Source: Anabaena sp. 4-3
Lineage (GTDB): Bacteria > Cyanobacteriota > Cyanobacteriia > Cyanobacteriales > Nostocaceae
Direction: 5' to 3'
NCBI RefSeq assembly: GCF_001597745.1
Contig: NZ_LUHJ01000061.1
Location: forward strand, 141,987-205,986
Length of the DNA: 64,000 nt
Positions 28,256-37,541 of the stretch are shown here, one piece after another (position 1 is the stretch's first letter; each line of letters begins with the position of its first letter). The position numbers and the translations under genes are program-made. Below the pieces are notes generated by a model. The model was not told where the DNA came from. It ran no database searches and saw only the letters and a list, made by a program, of their open reading frames with translations.

Positions 28256-29104
28256 GTGTCAATAACAGAACATAAAATAACAGTAGATTCTCTAGAGTGG
28301 TTTTATCGGGAAGCTCAACCAATTGGTCAAAGTGATTTATTGCCCGTGGTTTTATTACATGGGTTGCCATCACAAAGTTATAGCTGGCGTAATATCATAT
28401 CAGCTTTAGCGAGTCAAGGAACAAGAGCGATCGCACCCGATTGGATTGGTTATGGCTTTTCTGCCAAACCAGAAAAACGAGACTTCGCTTACACTCCTGA
28501 TGCTTATATCAAAGCTTTAGAAAGTTTTATTAATGCTTTAGAACTAGAACGATTTTCTTTAGTTGTGCAAGGTTTTTTAGGTTCTGTAGGCTTACAATAT
28601 GCCCTAAAAAATCCCCAAAAAATTGTCAACATCGCTATCTTAAATACACCCATTTATACTACTGCCAAATTACCCTGGAAAATTCAACAAATGGGTTTAC
28701 CTTTAGCGGGTGAAATGATGACTCAAGACCCCTTATTAGTTGACCGGACTTTAGAAGGTGGTAGTCGTTATCGTATCGAAGATAAAGACTTAGACGTTTA
28801 TCGTAAACCGTTTCTGAAAACTTCGGCAGCAGGACGGGCGTTATTAGCAACTATTCGTAATTTACAATTGCCATCAGCAATGACAGAAATTACATCTGGT
28901 TTTCAACAATGGCAACAACCAATCCTAATTCAATGGGGTATGATTGACCCGTGGTTGCCTATAGATGTAGCAGAAAATTTCGCCAAGTCTGTACCCAATG
29001 CCGAAGTAATTAAACTAAACAACGTTGGTCACTATCCACAGGAACACTATCACGAAGCCATTTTACAAGACCTTCTACCCTTCGTGCGTTGTGCTGGCGG
29101 TTGA
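28256..29104 (+). CDS. Alpha/beta-hydrolase-fold protein lacking the usual nucleophile
   Basis: A 282-residue alpha/beta hydrolase similar in layout to haloalkane dehalogenases and their relatives. The oxyanion region is VVLLHGLPSQSYSW, the cap-proximal strand IAPDWIGYGFSAKP, and the final His motif NNVGHYPQEHYHE; an Asp occurs in WGMIDPWLP. The nucleophile elbow, however, reads SLVVQGFLGSVGLQYA: the position that holds Asp or Ser in active enzymes (as in VVQDWGG) is Gly. It may be catalytically inactive or use another chemistry. It starts with GTG eight bases after AGGA. Confidence 0.8.
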   Translation: MSITEHKITVDSLEWFYREAQPIGQSDLLPVVLLHGLPSQSYSWRNIISALASQGTRAIAPDWIGYGFSAKPEKRDFAYTPDAYIKALESFINALELERFSLVVQGFLGSVGLQYALKNPQKIVNIAILNTPIYTTAKLPWKIQQMGLPLAGEMMTQDPLLVDRTLEGGSRYRIEDKDLDVYRKPFLKTSAAGRALLATIRNLQLPSAMTEITSGFQQWQQPILIQWGMIDPWLPIDVAENFAKSVPNAEVIKLNNVGHYPQEHYHEAILQDLLPFVRCAGG

Positions 29105-29176
29105 CGGTTGACGGTTGACGGTTGACTCTTAAAAAATTTTTCCCTCATCCCCCTCATCTCCCCCACTCCCCAATCC

Positions 29177-29407
29177 CTACTCCCCAGTCACCTCTTTCTC
29201 CGGTACGGGATCATAACCACCGGGATGAAAGGGATGACAGCGTAAGATGCGCCAAATAGCCATCCAGCCACCGCGAAATATGCCAAATCTTTCAATGGCT
29301 TGGATGGCGTACATTGAGCAAGTTGGCTGAAAACGGCAAGTTGGGGGGAATAATGGCGAGATAAAGATTCTGTAGCCTTGAATTAACCAAATCAATAATT
29401 GCTTCAT
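29177..29407 (-). CDS. yidD: Membrane protein insertion efficiency factor YidD
   Basis: A small (76 residues) peripheral inner-membrane protein of the YidD family, thought to help YidC insert membrane proteins. The family pattern is complete: [32 protein letters not shown], with three conserved Cys, then [29 protein letters not shown]. In many bacteria yidD neighbours rnpA and yidC; here it stands alone, divergent from the phytol-kinase-like gene with a 63-base gap. Confidence 0.93.
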   Translation of the reverse strand: MKQLLIWLIQGYRIFISPLFPPTCRFQPTCSMYAIQAIERFGIFRGGWMAIWRILRCHPFHPGGYDPVPEKEVTGE

Positions 29408-29470
29408 GAGTGTTGCCTAAATCTTATACATTGGTAACAGAGGTCAATTTGTTGTATCTATTAACTTCTT

Positions 29471-30184
29471 TTGTTGAGTTCATTTCCTGATATCATCTCT
29501 AATCCCCCTTTGTGGCTGCAAATTTCTGTAGTTGCGGCTTGGGTGTCGTTGATTCTGGCGATCGCGGGTTTGGTACGTCGTTTTACCACTAGCGATGCTG
29601 AAATTGTCCGCAAAATAGTTCATATCGGTGCTGGCCATGTGATTTTAATCGCTTGGTGGCTGAATATTCCTGCTAATGTAGGTATTGGGGCTTCCATTTT
29701 AGCGAGTATCGTCACACTATTGTCGTATATATTCCCTATTCTCCCAGGTATCAACAGCGTAGGCAGACAAAGTTTAGGAACGTTTTTTTATGCTGCTAGT
29801 GTGGGTATTTTAGTGGCTTGTTTCTGGCACTTACAACAACCTCAATATGCTGCAATTGGGATGATGGTGATGTGCTGGGGTGATGGACTAGCGGCTTTGA
29901 TTGGTCAACGCTTTGGTAAACACAAGTATAAACTTTTGGGGGCGCAAAAAAGTTGGGAAGGCTCCTTCACTATGGCTGTAGTTAGCTATTTGGTGTGTAG
30001 TCTGATTTTGTTGGGTGTATTCGGCAATATCTGGCAGACTTGGATAGTAGCATTGGCGGTTGCTGTGGTTGCTAGTAGCTTAGAAGCTTTTTCATTTCTT
30101 GGCATTGATAATTTAACTGTACCCCTAGGCAGTGCAGGTTTAGCTTTTGCGTTAATGGAAATCTTGCCTTTTTACTTCAATTAA
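29471..30184 (+). CDS. Phytol kinase/dolichol kinase-like membrane protein
   Basis: A 237-residue integral membrane protein with about seven hydrophobic segments, similar to phytol kinase (VTE5), dolichol kinase and CDP-diglyceride synthase-type transferases. The key pattern is AEIVRKIVHIGAGHVILIAWW followed by MCWGDGLAALIGQRFGKHKY and GAQKSWEGSFTMA. Phytol kinase would recycle free phytol from chlorophyll breakdown toward tocopherol synthesis; that substrate is inferred. The start is a TTG (with a second TTG next to it) and has no clear ribosome binding site, so a few codons are uncertain. A strong terminator follows at 30281-30312. Confidence 0.82.
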   Translation: MLSSFPDIISNPPLWLQISVVAAWVSLILAIAGLVRRFTTSDAEIVRKIVHIGAGHVILIAWWLNIPANVGIGASILASIVTLLSYIFPILPGINSVGRQSLGTFFYAASVGILVACFWHLQQPQYAAIGMMVMCWGDGLAALIGQRFGKHKYKLLGAQKSWEGSFTMAVVSYLVCSLILLGVFGNIWQTWIVALAVAVVASSLEAFSFLGIDNLTVPLGSAGLAFALMEILPFYFN

Positions 30185-30221
30185 TAATCGATCAAATCAA
30201 TTATCTAATCTTGTAATGTTT

Positions 30222-30272
30222 GTAGTAAGGACTTTAGTCCTGATTGATTTTGAGGACTAAAGTCCTCACTAC
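30222..30272. repeat. GTAGTAAGGACTTTAGTCC palindromic repeat, copy 1
   Basis: Arms of about 20 bases, GTAGTAAGGACTTTAGTCCT (30222-30241) and the near-complement 30253-30272, around an 11-base loop. The core arm is itself palindromic (GGACTTTAGTCC). A copy of one arm lies at 59334-59359, just before the 6S RNA gene. It is a dispersed Nostoc-type palindrome. Confidence 0.75.
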
Positions 30273-30280
30273 GAAAATTA

Positions 30281-30312
30281 AACCACTAAAGTAACCCTCT
30301 TTAGTGGTTTTT
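30281..30312 (+). terminator. Rho-independent terminator after the phytol-kinase-like gene
   Basis: ACCACTAAAG (from 30282) pairs with CTTTAGTGGT over a short loop and is followed by TTTTTT. It is about 100 bases after the stop codon and correctly oriented to end that transcript. Confidence 0.8.
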
Positions 30313-30460
30313 TAATATGAATTTTTTAGGGAAATAAAATAATTGGAATTATTACCAGTAGCAGATATAACTTAACTCAAGTTATTACTCTAGAGAGTGG
30401 GAGTCACTAATTTATAAATGTAAACCAAGAGTAAGCAAGAAAATCTCACTTGAAAATAAA

Positions 30461-31072
30461 ATGAGTTTTTTTGATTATTCAATTCCACCTCTACGGCGCA
30501 AACACACAACTGTAGATAAACATGAATTACAAGGAATTTGGTATGTTAATTGGAAAATTGGTCAAATCCCAATTTATTCTACTTTTTATACTTGTATTGA
30601 TCAAGCTTGTATATTTTGGAGTTTATTGCTAATTCCGATGTTTGTTACCGCCCAGTTTCTTCCTATTAGTTGGAGTTTACAGGCAACTTGGTGGTCATTA
30701 CTCAGTTTAATTGGAATTGTAGCTATGGTAATTTGGACGCATTATTGGGTAAAAATGCACCAAGTTAGATGGGTGCTGTATTCCTGGGTGATACTCATGA
30801 TATTTGGGGTGATATTAACTGATTTAAGTATTTTCTTAGGCTGGGGTAAAATCTTGGTGCATTTGTGTCCGTTATGGTTGGGATTGAGTAGCATCGGCTA
30901 CTTTTGTACTGGGTTAGGGGTGCGATCGCGTGCTTTAATTTTCACAGGTATACTGCATTTACTGTGGATTTTTATCTTACCTTATATGATGGCTTGGCAA
31001 TTTCTCAGCACTGGTGCTGTCATGGTTTTTTCCCTGTTACTACTAGCTGAATTCCAGTGGGATGGTTTATAG
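30461..31072 (+). CDS. Hypothetical integral membrane protein
   Basis: A 203-residue protein with a short soluble N terminus (MSFFDYSIPPLRRKHTTVDK) and about five to six membrane helices rich in Trp and Leu (FWSLLLIPMFVTAQFLP, WWSLLSLIGIVAMVIWTHYW, WVILMIFGVILTDLSIFL, and a C-terminal pair). No enzyme or transporter motif is visible. It resembles uncharacterised cyanobacterial membrane proteins. It is isolated between a terminator and a gap of over 1 kb. Confidence 0.65.
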   Translation: MSFFDYSIPPLRRKHTTVDKHELQGIWYVNWKIGQIPIYSTFYTCIDQACIFWSLLLIPMFVTAQFLPISWSLQATWWSLLSLIGIVAMVIWTHYWVKMHQVRWVLYSWVILMIFGVILTDLSIFLGWGKILVHLCPLWLGLSSIGYFCTGLGVRSRALIFTGILHLLWIFILPYMMAWQFLSTGAVMVFSLLLLAEFQWDGL

Positions 31073-32191
31073 TGATCTCCCAAAACCCAGGATAGCTTTA
31101 CTTGTAGCCCATCAGGTAACTTTACATCTACTACAAGTAGTAAACTTTCAACTTTGAATTATGTCTTCAGATTTATGAATTCCTCAAGAACAGGACGTAT
31201 AGTTAAGTTCTTAGATGGTGTTCCCTCTAAGTTATGTAAGTGAGGCTAAGAAGATATGTTTATCCCTAAATTCTTTGTGCATCCGCCTACTAAACATTTG
31301 CAATGGCTGTCTTGAATAATTAAATGATTGCAGATGTAAATCTTGTGAAATTTCCCAAATAGCAGTGTAAAATTTGGGATTTGAGGAAAATAATACCAAG
31401 TTGGATATTTTGGCTCAATTCTCTTTGACGATGGGAATTGATAGGTAATTTTTCTGTCCTGCTTAAGTTAGCATCATTCTAGAAAATACTCTAGGAAAAT
31501 TAACACCAGCTAATTTTTCAACAAGACTATTTCGACAGCAGCACAGCTACCTTTTGTTGGATAAGGTTAGGGTTATGCTATGGCTGCACTGGGTTCTTCA
31601 GCTTAATTTGCCTGAGTTCAGGCAGATAAGTAAGAACTAAATTCATCTATTTCATTTATCTGAAAACTACTATATAAGTCTTGGGGCTTTTAGTTGTCAT
31701 GGCACAAAAAAAATTGTGCTAAAACAACTAAATTAATTATTGTTTCAGAAAGTAAAGGTTCAACATTGTGTGTCTACCCTGATTTAAAAAAGGGGAGAGG
31801 AGGTGATAGCAACTCGCTCAACGTAAGTGAGGATTTTGAGGGAGTTTGAGCGTTCTCCTCTGTTTTCTCTGGACGCTATTAACGTCACAGTTTTAAGAAA
31901 AGTCATGACTGTACTAGCGCACTCTTTTCTTAATCCCCACCTTTTATTATATCAATTAACAAACATGATGTTTGCTAATATTAGCAACATTTGTTGACAT
32001 TTCGCGTTGACCTTTTAAGTCCTCAGAAGGTCGTTAAATGCGCTCGCCTATCCACCCTGGGAATTCTGTCTTTTTCGACTGAAAATAAGTAGTTTCACGA
32101 TTTGTGGTGATGAACAGTGCTTGATAGATCAACAGGCACTTGATTCGCTGAGTCTAATTTCTGCACACATATATATAGAAGGTGCAACACT
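31073..32191. other. Long upstream region of the peptide export locus
   Basis: Over 1.1 kb without a recognised gene. It includes a nested hairpin at 31689-31732 (TTTAGTTGT...ACAACTAAA around GCACAA...TTGTGC) and the 13-mer AACGTAAGTGAGG at 31820-31832, which recurs just upstream of two precursor peptides. After that 13-mer an open frame of 53 codons (31836-31997, TTG start) follows, but it lacks the leader motif and I do not call it a gene. The region presumably carries the exporter promoter and a long 5' leader. Confidence 0.5.
31820..31832 (+). promoter_or_regulatory. Conserved 13-mer AACGTAAGTGAGG, exporter copy
   Basis: Identical to 36978-36990 and 37994-38006, where it contains the ribosome binding site of precursor peptides. 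Here it lies about 360 bases before the HlyD start. It may mark a lost precursor gene or a shared leader element. Confidence 0.5.
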
Positions 32192-34321
32192 GTGAACACC
32201 TTACGCCAACAAATCAATAATTTTTGGCCTCAGTCAAATGAGCCAAATCCAGAGCAACTTCCGACATTAGAAGCCAACGAGTTTCTACCCCATATCGGTA
32301 AATGGACAACTATCGGTGGCGGAGTAGTCTTAAGTTTGTTTGTCGCCGGGGTTGGTCTGGCAAGTATACTCAAGTACAACGTCACAGTTAAAGTACCCGC
32401 AACTATTCGTCCTGTGGGAGATATTCGGGTTGTGCAGTCGCTCATTAGTGGCAAAATTCAAAAGATTGATATTGCAGAAAACCAGACAGTCGGGCCAGGA
32501 GAAGCTATTGCTTATATTGATAATTCCCGCCTTCAAAACCAAAAAAGTCAATTACAGAATCTCATTCAGCAGGTACAGTTACAACAAATAAACATCAATG
32601 CTCAACTCAGAGAAATTGATGCTCAGATTGCTGCCCAAACTAACTTAAATTACCGGACTAATCTAGCGGCACAAGCTGAACTCAGTGGTACACAACGCAA
32701 CTATGGAGATCAGCAAGTTAAAGCTATGGCTGAGATGACGCAAGCCGAAGCGGCGTTATCTTTAGCCAGGATACAACGCGATCGCCTACAACGAGACAAG
32801 CTATTAAAACTGACTGTGCAAGAAACGGAAGCCGCCTTAAATTTAGCCAGAGTCCAACGTGACAGATTACAACGGGAAAAACTGTTAACAGCAACGGTAG
32901 AGGAAGCCGAAACCGCCCTGAAATTAGCCAGAGAACAACGCGATCGCTTACAAAATGAAAAACTCTTAACCACAACTGTAGAGGAAGCAGAAGCCGCCTT
33001 CAATTTAGCTAAAGCACAACAAGAACGTTTACAACGGGAAAAACTGTTAACAGCAACGGTAGAGGAAGCCGAAACCGCCCTGAAATTAGCCAGAGAACAA
33101 CGCGATCGCTTGCAGAGAGAAAACCTGTTAACCGCCACAGTAGAAGAAGCAAAAGCCGCCTTAAATCTAGCGATCGCCCAACGTGACCGCATGCTACCCA
33201 TAGTTGCATCAGGAGCCATTCCTCGCAACACCTTTGAAGAAAAAGCACAAGCCGTCAAAACAGCCGAAGCCAGACTTGCCCAAGCCAAAGCCAACGCCAA
33301 AAACCTTTTAGAAGAAAAAGAGCAAGCCATCAAAACAGCCGAAGCCAGACTTGCCCAAGCCAAAGCCAACGCCAAAAATTTGCGCGAAGAAAAAAACCAA
33401 GCTGTCATCTCCGCCAAAGCCAAACTTGAGCAAGCCAAAGCCAACGCCAAAAACCTTTTAGAAGAAAAAGCACAAGCCATCAAAACAGCCGAAGCCAAAC
33501 TTGCCCAAGCCAAAGCCAACGCCAAAAATTTGCGCGAAGAAAAAGAACAAGCCGTCATTGCCGCCGAAGCCAGACTCGCCCAAGCTAGAGCCAACGCCCA
33601 AAATCTCCTTGATGAAAAAGACCAAGCTTTAACAACCGCACAAACAAATTTAATCAAGGCTAGAACAGGAGTTAATCCGAGTGATGCGCCGGTGACAGTC
33701 GCACAGGAACGAATTAAGCAAGAACAAGCAAGAGGTGAAGCTAACTTAGCAGCTTTAAACAAAGAAAGAGCAACCCTACTGCAACAACGCCTAGAATTTG
33801 AAAAACAATTGGATAGAAGCCGCAAAGAACTGCAACAGACTATCAACGATATTAACCAAAGTGTAATTCGCGCCCCCATTGCCGGGACTGTCTTACAGTT
33901 AAACTTGCGTAATCCAGGGCAGGTAGTGCAACCAAGCGAGGCGATCGCTCAAATTGCCCCCCTCAACGCCCCCTTACTGATTAAAGCTAATCTACCAGCC
34001 CAAGAGATTAACAAAATCAAACCCGGTCAACAAGTCCAAATGAGAGTTTCTGCCTGTCCCTATCCAGATTATGGCACTCTCAAAGGCACTGTCAAAACCA
34101 TTGCACCAGATGCCCTACCCGTTGCCAATAATAACCCAACACCCAGCGTCAAAGCTTCCGCCTATGAAGTCACCATAGAACCACAAACTCCTTATGTTGG
34201 TAGAGGCACAAGACAATGCCAACTCAAACCAGGAATGGAAGGTCAAGCAGATATTATTTCCCGTCAGGAAACAGTCATGCGGTTCATTCTCAGAAAAGCC
34301 AGATTAATTGCAGATATGTAG
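32192..34321 (+). CDS. HlyD-family secretion adaptor with very long coiled-coil hairpin
   Basis: Periplasmic adaptor (membrane fusion protein) of 709 residues. One transmembrane helix lies at about residues 35-60. A barrel/lipoyl half (VVQSLISGKIQKIDIAENQT) leads into a long helical hairpin, and the second lipoyl half returns at INQSVIRAPIAGTVLQLN, followed by a beta-barrel segment (IAPLNAPLLIKANLPAQE) and a C-terminal region (VTIEPQTPYVGRG). The hairpin contains about six 27-residue units (EAETALKLAREQRDRLQ...) and then about six 25-residue units (EKEQAIKTAEARLAQAKANA). Usual HlyD proteins are 400-500 residues. It starts at a GTG. It is followed by the C39 ABC exporter and should form a type I-like export machine with it; an outer membrane channel is not present here. 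Confidence 0.9.
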   Translation: MNTLRQQINNFWPQSNEPNPEQLPTLEANEFLPHIGKWTTIGGGVVLSLFVAGVGLASILKYNVTVKVPATIRPVGDIRVVQSLISGKIQKIDIAENQTVGPGEAIAYIDNSRLQNQKSQLQNLIQQVQLQQININAQLREIDAQIAAQTNLNYRTNLAAQAELSGTQRNYGDQQVKAMAEMTQAEAALSLARIQRDRLQRDKLLKLTVQETEAALNLARVQRDRLQREKLLTATVEEAETALKLAREQRDRLQNEKLLTTTVEEAEAAFNLAKAQQERLQREKLLTATVEEAETALKLAREQRDRLQRENLLTATVEEAKAALNLAIAQRDRMLPIVASGAIPRNTFEEKAQAVKTAEARLAQAKANAKNLLEEKEQAIKTAEARLAQAKANAKNLREEKNQAVISAKAKLEQAKANAKNLLEEKAQAIKTAEAKLAQAKANAKNLREEKEQAVIAAEARLAQARANAQNLLDEKDQALTTAQTNLIKARTGVNPSDAPVTVAQERIKQEQARGEANLAALNKERATLLQQRLEFEKQLDRSRKELQQTINDINQSVIRAPIAGTVLQLNLRNPGQVVQPSEAIAQIAPLNAPLLIKANLPAQEINKIKPGQQVQMRVSACPYPDYGTLKGTVKTIAPDALPVANNNPTPSVKASAYEVTIEPQTPYVGRGTRQCQLKPGMEGQADIISRQETVMRFILRKARLIADM

Positions 34322-34416
34322 GGATTGGAAGGGATGGGGAATTGGGTAAAAATTTTTCTCCCCTGCCTCCCCTGCCTCCCCTGCCTCCCCTGCCCCCAAC
34401 AATAGGTACACCGCTC

Positions 34417-36585
34417 ATGTTTGGTTTATTCAAATCCCGCAAAAATTACAAGTGTGTTTTGCAGTTGAGTGAGGAAGACTGTGGAGCAGCTTGTCTCGTG
34501 ACGATTTACAGGCATTACGGACGCTTTTTAAGCATCAATAAAAGCCGAGAATCTGTAGGCACAGGACAGTTAGGTACAACCTTATTAGGACTTAAACGTG
34601 GTTGTGAACATCTAGGTTTTAATTGCAGAGCCGTCAAAGCTGCACCTGCAATCATCGACAGAATCAAAGAAATACCATTACCTGCCATCATTCATTGGCG
34701 AGGCTATCACTGGGTAGTTTTATATGACAAAAAAGGGCGAAACTATGTCATAGCTGATCCAGCCGTGGGCATTCGCTACGTCAGCCGGGAAGAGCTAACA
34801 GCAGCTTGGAATGGTGTCATGTTGTTAGTAGAGCCAGATCCCATACGCTTTACTCAACAACCCCAAGAAAAACCACAAAACGGCTTTGCTCGCTTTCTCA
34901 AGCGCATCATCCCTTATCGGGGACTAATCACCCAGGTGTTCATGCTCAATATTGTTCTGGGTGTACTCGCTTTAGGTACTCCAATTCTGATTCAACTGCT
35001 AACAGATGATGTTTTGATTCGCGGTGATACTCAGTTACTAACTGTTGTAGTCACGGCAGTTGTGATCATGAGTTTGTTTAGTAGCACGATGCAGGTGATG
35101 GAATCAACCATGATTGCTCACTTTAGTCAAAGGTTACAACTAGGTTTAGTCTTAGAGTTTGGACGCAGAATTTTACAATTGCCTTTGACTTATTACGAAG
35201 CTCGTCGCAGTGGAGAAATTACCAGCCGACTCAGAGATATTAACGAGATTAATCAGTTGGTGTCACAGATTGTAGTGCTTTTACCTAGTCAATTGTTCAT
35301 TGCTGTCATCTCATTCTGTTTGATGCTGTTTTATAGTTGGCAGTTGTCAATAGCAGTGATTCTGGTTGGTGCGTTAATGAGTTTATCAACCTTGCCACTT
35401 TTACCTGTTTTACAACAAAAAACGCGCAGTCTATTAGTTTTAGGAGCAGAAAATCAAGGTGTCTTGGTAGAAACTTTTAAAGGCGCACAGGTTTTAAAAA
35501 CGACCAATGCAGCACCACAATTTTGGGATGAATTGCAAAGCCGTTTCGGCCGGTTGGCGAATCTGACTTTTAGCACCATTCAAATTGGGATTATCAATAA
35601 TACTATTGCTAGTCTTTTATCTACTCTTGGTAGTGTGGCTTTACTGGGACTAGGCAGCATTTTAGTAATACAAGGTCAATTAAGTATTGGTCAAATGTTG
35701 GCTATTAACGCTCTACAAGTTAATGTTTTGGCGTTAATTAGTACGTTAGTGGGTTTAGTGGATGAATATTTTCGTTCCCAAACTGCTGTTTCTCGTCTAT
35801 TAGAAGTGATTGATGCTACCCCAGAAGTCGATGAAACGGCGCAAAAACCAGTAGCGCAAATAGCTGCTGATGCAGATATTCGGTTTTCCCATATCAACTT
35901 TCATCACCCTGGTAGAGTTGATTTATTAGAAGACTTTTCTCTGAAGCTACCGGGAGGAAAGGTTATTGCATTGATTGGTAAGTCAGGTTGCGGTAAAAGT
36001 TCTTTAGCAAAACTGATTGCTGGTTTATATCAACCAAATTCCGGCAACATTCGGATTGGTTTTTATAATATTCACGATTTGGCACTGGATTGTTTACGAC
36101 AACAAGTAGTTTATGTCCCCCAAGAACCTCATTTTTGGAGTCGCTCAATTTTAGAGAATTTCCAGCTAGGAACGCCACATATTCCCTTTGAAGATGTTGT
36201 CACAGCTTGCGAGATGGCTGATGCTGATGGTTTTATCAGCCAATTACCGAATAAGTACCAAACAGTGTTAGGGGAATTTGGGGCAAATCTCTCTGGCGGA
36301 CAAAGACAACGATTAGCGATCGCCAGGGGTATTCTGAATAATCCTCCCGTACTGATTTTAGATGAAGCGACTGCGGGATTAGACCCAGTTAGCGAAACTC
36401 AAGTTTTAGATAGACTCCTCAAACATCGACAAGGTAAAACCACAATTTTGATCACCCACCGTCCTAGCGTAGTCCATCGCGCTGATTGGATTGTCTTACT
36501 AGATCAAGGTAAGGTACAACTACAAGGTACTCTAGAAGAATTCCTGGCTCAACAAGGAGAGCATTTAAAGTTTCTCTCGGTGTAA
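34417..36585 (+). CDS. C39-peptidase bacteriocin-type ABC exporter
   Basis: Peptidase-containing ABC transporter of 722 residues. The N-terminal C39 domain (1-130) has its catalytic Cys in LSEEDCGAACLVTIYRHYG and its His in HWRGYHWVVLYD, which cleave leader peptides after Gly-Gly. Six membrane helices follow (about 165-430). The nucleotide-binding domain has Walker A (IGKSGCGKSSLAKLIAG), signature NLSGGQRQRLAIARG, Walker B (LILDEATAGLDP) and switch His (LITHRPS). It is 95 bases after the HlyD gene. A longer open frame from 34216 passes through CTGCCTCCC repeats; ATG at 34417 is the true start. Likely substrates are the three peptides at 37001-38264. Confidence 0.93.
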   Translation: MFGLFKSRKNYKCVLQLSEEDCGAACLVTIYRHYGRFLSINKSRESVGTGQLGTTLLGLKRGCEHLGFNCRAVKAAPAIIDRIKEIPLPAIIHWRGYHWVVLYDKKGRNYVIADPAVGIRYVSREELTAAWNGVMLLVEPDPIRFTQQPQEKPQNGFARFLKRIIPYRGLITQVFMLNIVLGVLALGTPILIQLLTDDVLIRGDTQLLTVVVTAVVIMSLFSSTMQVMESTMIAHFSQRLQLGLVLEFGRRILQLPLTYYEARRSGEITSRLRDINEINQLVSQIVVLLPSQLFIAVISFCLMLFYSWQLSIAVILVGALMSLSTLPLLPVLQQKTRSLLVLGAENQGVLVETFKGAQVLKTTNAAPQFWDELQSRFGRLANLTFSTIQIGIINNTIASLLSTLGSVALLGLGSILVIQGQLSIGQMLAINALQVNVLALISTLVGLVDEYFRSQTAVSRLLEVIDATPEVDETAQKPVAQIAADADIRFSHINFHHPGRVDLLEDFSLKLPGGKVIALIGKSGCGKSSLAKLIAGLYQPNSGNIRIGFYNIHDLALDCLRQQVVYVPQEPHFWSRSILENFQLGTPHIPFEDVVTACEMADADGFISQLPNKYQTVLGEFGANLSGGQRQRLAIARGILNNPPVLILDEATAGLDPVSETQVLDRLLKHRQGKTTILITHRPSVVHRADWIVLLDQGKVQLQGTLEEFLAQQGEHLKFLSV

Positions 36586-36653
36586 ATTTTGTTTTCGGCT
36601 TGAGGTATTAAAACTTTAAATTTTCTCATTCAGAATTGTAATAAACGCCTTAT

Positions 36654-36682
36654 AGATGTGCAAAATTGTGCATCTTTTTTTT
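36654..36682 (+). terminator. Rho-independent terminator after the exporter
   Basis: AGATGTGCA pairs (two G-U pairs) with TGTGCATCT over AAAT and is followed by eight T residues. It ends the HlyD-exporter transcript and separates it from the precursor peptide genes, which therefore need their own promoters. Confidence 0.8.
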
Positions 36683-36955
36683 GGGAATTTACATAAATTT
36701 AATTAATATTCTCATACCTTAAATAAAAAAGCACATTTCATAAATTGTCTGTATGCTTGTCAAGGATTGTATTACTCAAAAAACATATAGTGCTTAACTT
36801 TTATATTCATGTTTAAACCTAGAAAACCTCAAATAATTTTATTATCAATATTATGATAAATTCCTAAATTTCATGTATCAGCAGAAAGAAAATATATATA
36901 TGTAATTCCTACTTTTGACTCATTCAAATAACTAGGATTTCATTAATAATAAAAA

Positions 36956-36998
36956 CATAGGTAATTAACACCTATTTAACGTAAGTGAGGTAAAGATT
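36956..36998 (+). promoter_or_regulatory. Leader element of precursor peptide A
   Basis: ATAGGT AATTAAC ACCTAT inverted repeat (36957-36975), then AACGTAAGTGAGG (36978-36990) carrying the ribosome binding site 10 bases before the ATG. It aligns with 37968-38012 upstream of peptide C. The repeat could be an operator or an RNA hairpin controlling translation. Confidence 0.65.
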
Positions 36999-37000
36999 TT

Positions 37001-37234
37001 ATGTCAGTTATAATGATGTCTGATTTAGTTGCAGACTTATCCGCCGAACAACAACAACTCCTAGCTGGCGGACAAGCTACATCACAACCTACTCAAGAGG
37101 ATGACTTGTTAGATAGAGACGGCGAAGACGGCGGTATGCAAGGGTTAATGACTCTACGTTCTGGTACTTACAGAATTAGAAAAAACAGCCGAACCACAGC
37201 TATCGTCCGCATTCAAAGAATTGACCGAAACTAA
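37001..37234 (+). CDS. Double-glycine-leader precursor peptide A (CTB-type bacteriocin-like)
   Basis: A 77-residue peptide. Leader: MSDLVADLSAEQQQLLAGG ending at Gly-Gly (residue 24), matching the leaders of the peptides at 37542 and 38016 (consensus SDLLVxLSxxEQQLLxGG). The core begins with acidic, Asp-rich sequence (EDDLLDRDGEDGG) and ends in a basic strand-like stretch (SGTYRIRKNSRTTAIVRIQ). It has no Cys. The C39 exporter upstream is the natural processing partner. I recognise the leader as that of cyanobacterial CTB-type putative bacteriocins; antimicrobial activity is not shown. ATG chosen by the strong GTGAGG ribosome binding site. Confidence 0.78.
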   Translation: MSVIMMSDLVADLSAEQQQLLAGGQATSQPTQEDDLLDRDGEDGGMQGLMTLRSGTYRIRKNSRTTAIVRIQRIDRN

Positions 37235-37470
37235 TCTTTGAATGTATGAAGTCAGGATAGTAGAAGATGGACATAATTGTTGAAAAATCAATTATTTTTG
37301 CAAAATTTTGCTCATTCTTCTACTTGATTTGACTGATTAACCAGAGTGACAACAGAGAAGCAAGTGCTAAATATAAGTGCTAATTTTTGTTGTCTCTGTT
37401 TCTAAATGCAAATGAATCTCACTGATGTTCATTTCTGTACGGTTTAACTCAAATAGTTAACCGTAAATTT

Positions 37471-37504
37471 GCACCCATCAAGGTATTTTTATCCCCAAGG
37501 GTGC
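37471..37504. repeat. GCACCC hairpin before peptide B
   Basis: GCACCC (37471-37476) pairs with GGGTGC (37499-37504). Its first half, TTGCACCCA...AGGTATTTT, closely matches the stronger hairpin at 37775-37807 after peptide B, so peptide B is bracketed by related hairpins 304 bases apart. It may be a terminator of peptide A or a leader element of B. Confidence 0.55.
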
Positions 37505-37541
37505 TAACTAAAAACAATGTACAAAACTGAGGCAATTAATT

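Noticed and set aside
31836..31997. 53-codon frame after the 13-mer upstream of the HlyD gene
   Set aside because: TTG start and no double-glycine leader; mentioned only as part of the leader region.
32710..33879. Long minus-strand open frame (389 codons) inside the HlyD gene
   Set aside because: It arises from the repeated, Ala/Lys-rich sense codons; its translation is a Ser/Ala/Leu repeat without domains.
34216..34416. N-terminal extension of the exporter
   Set aside because: It overlaps the HlyD gene out of frame and passes through CTGCCTCCC repeats giving a Pro-Leu tract; the C39 domain starts at 34417.
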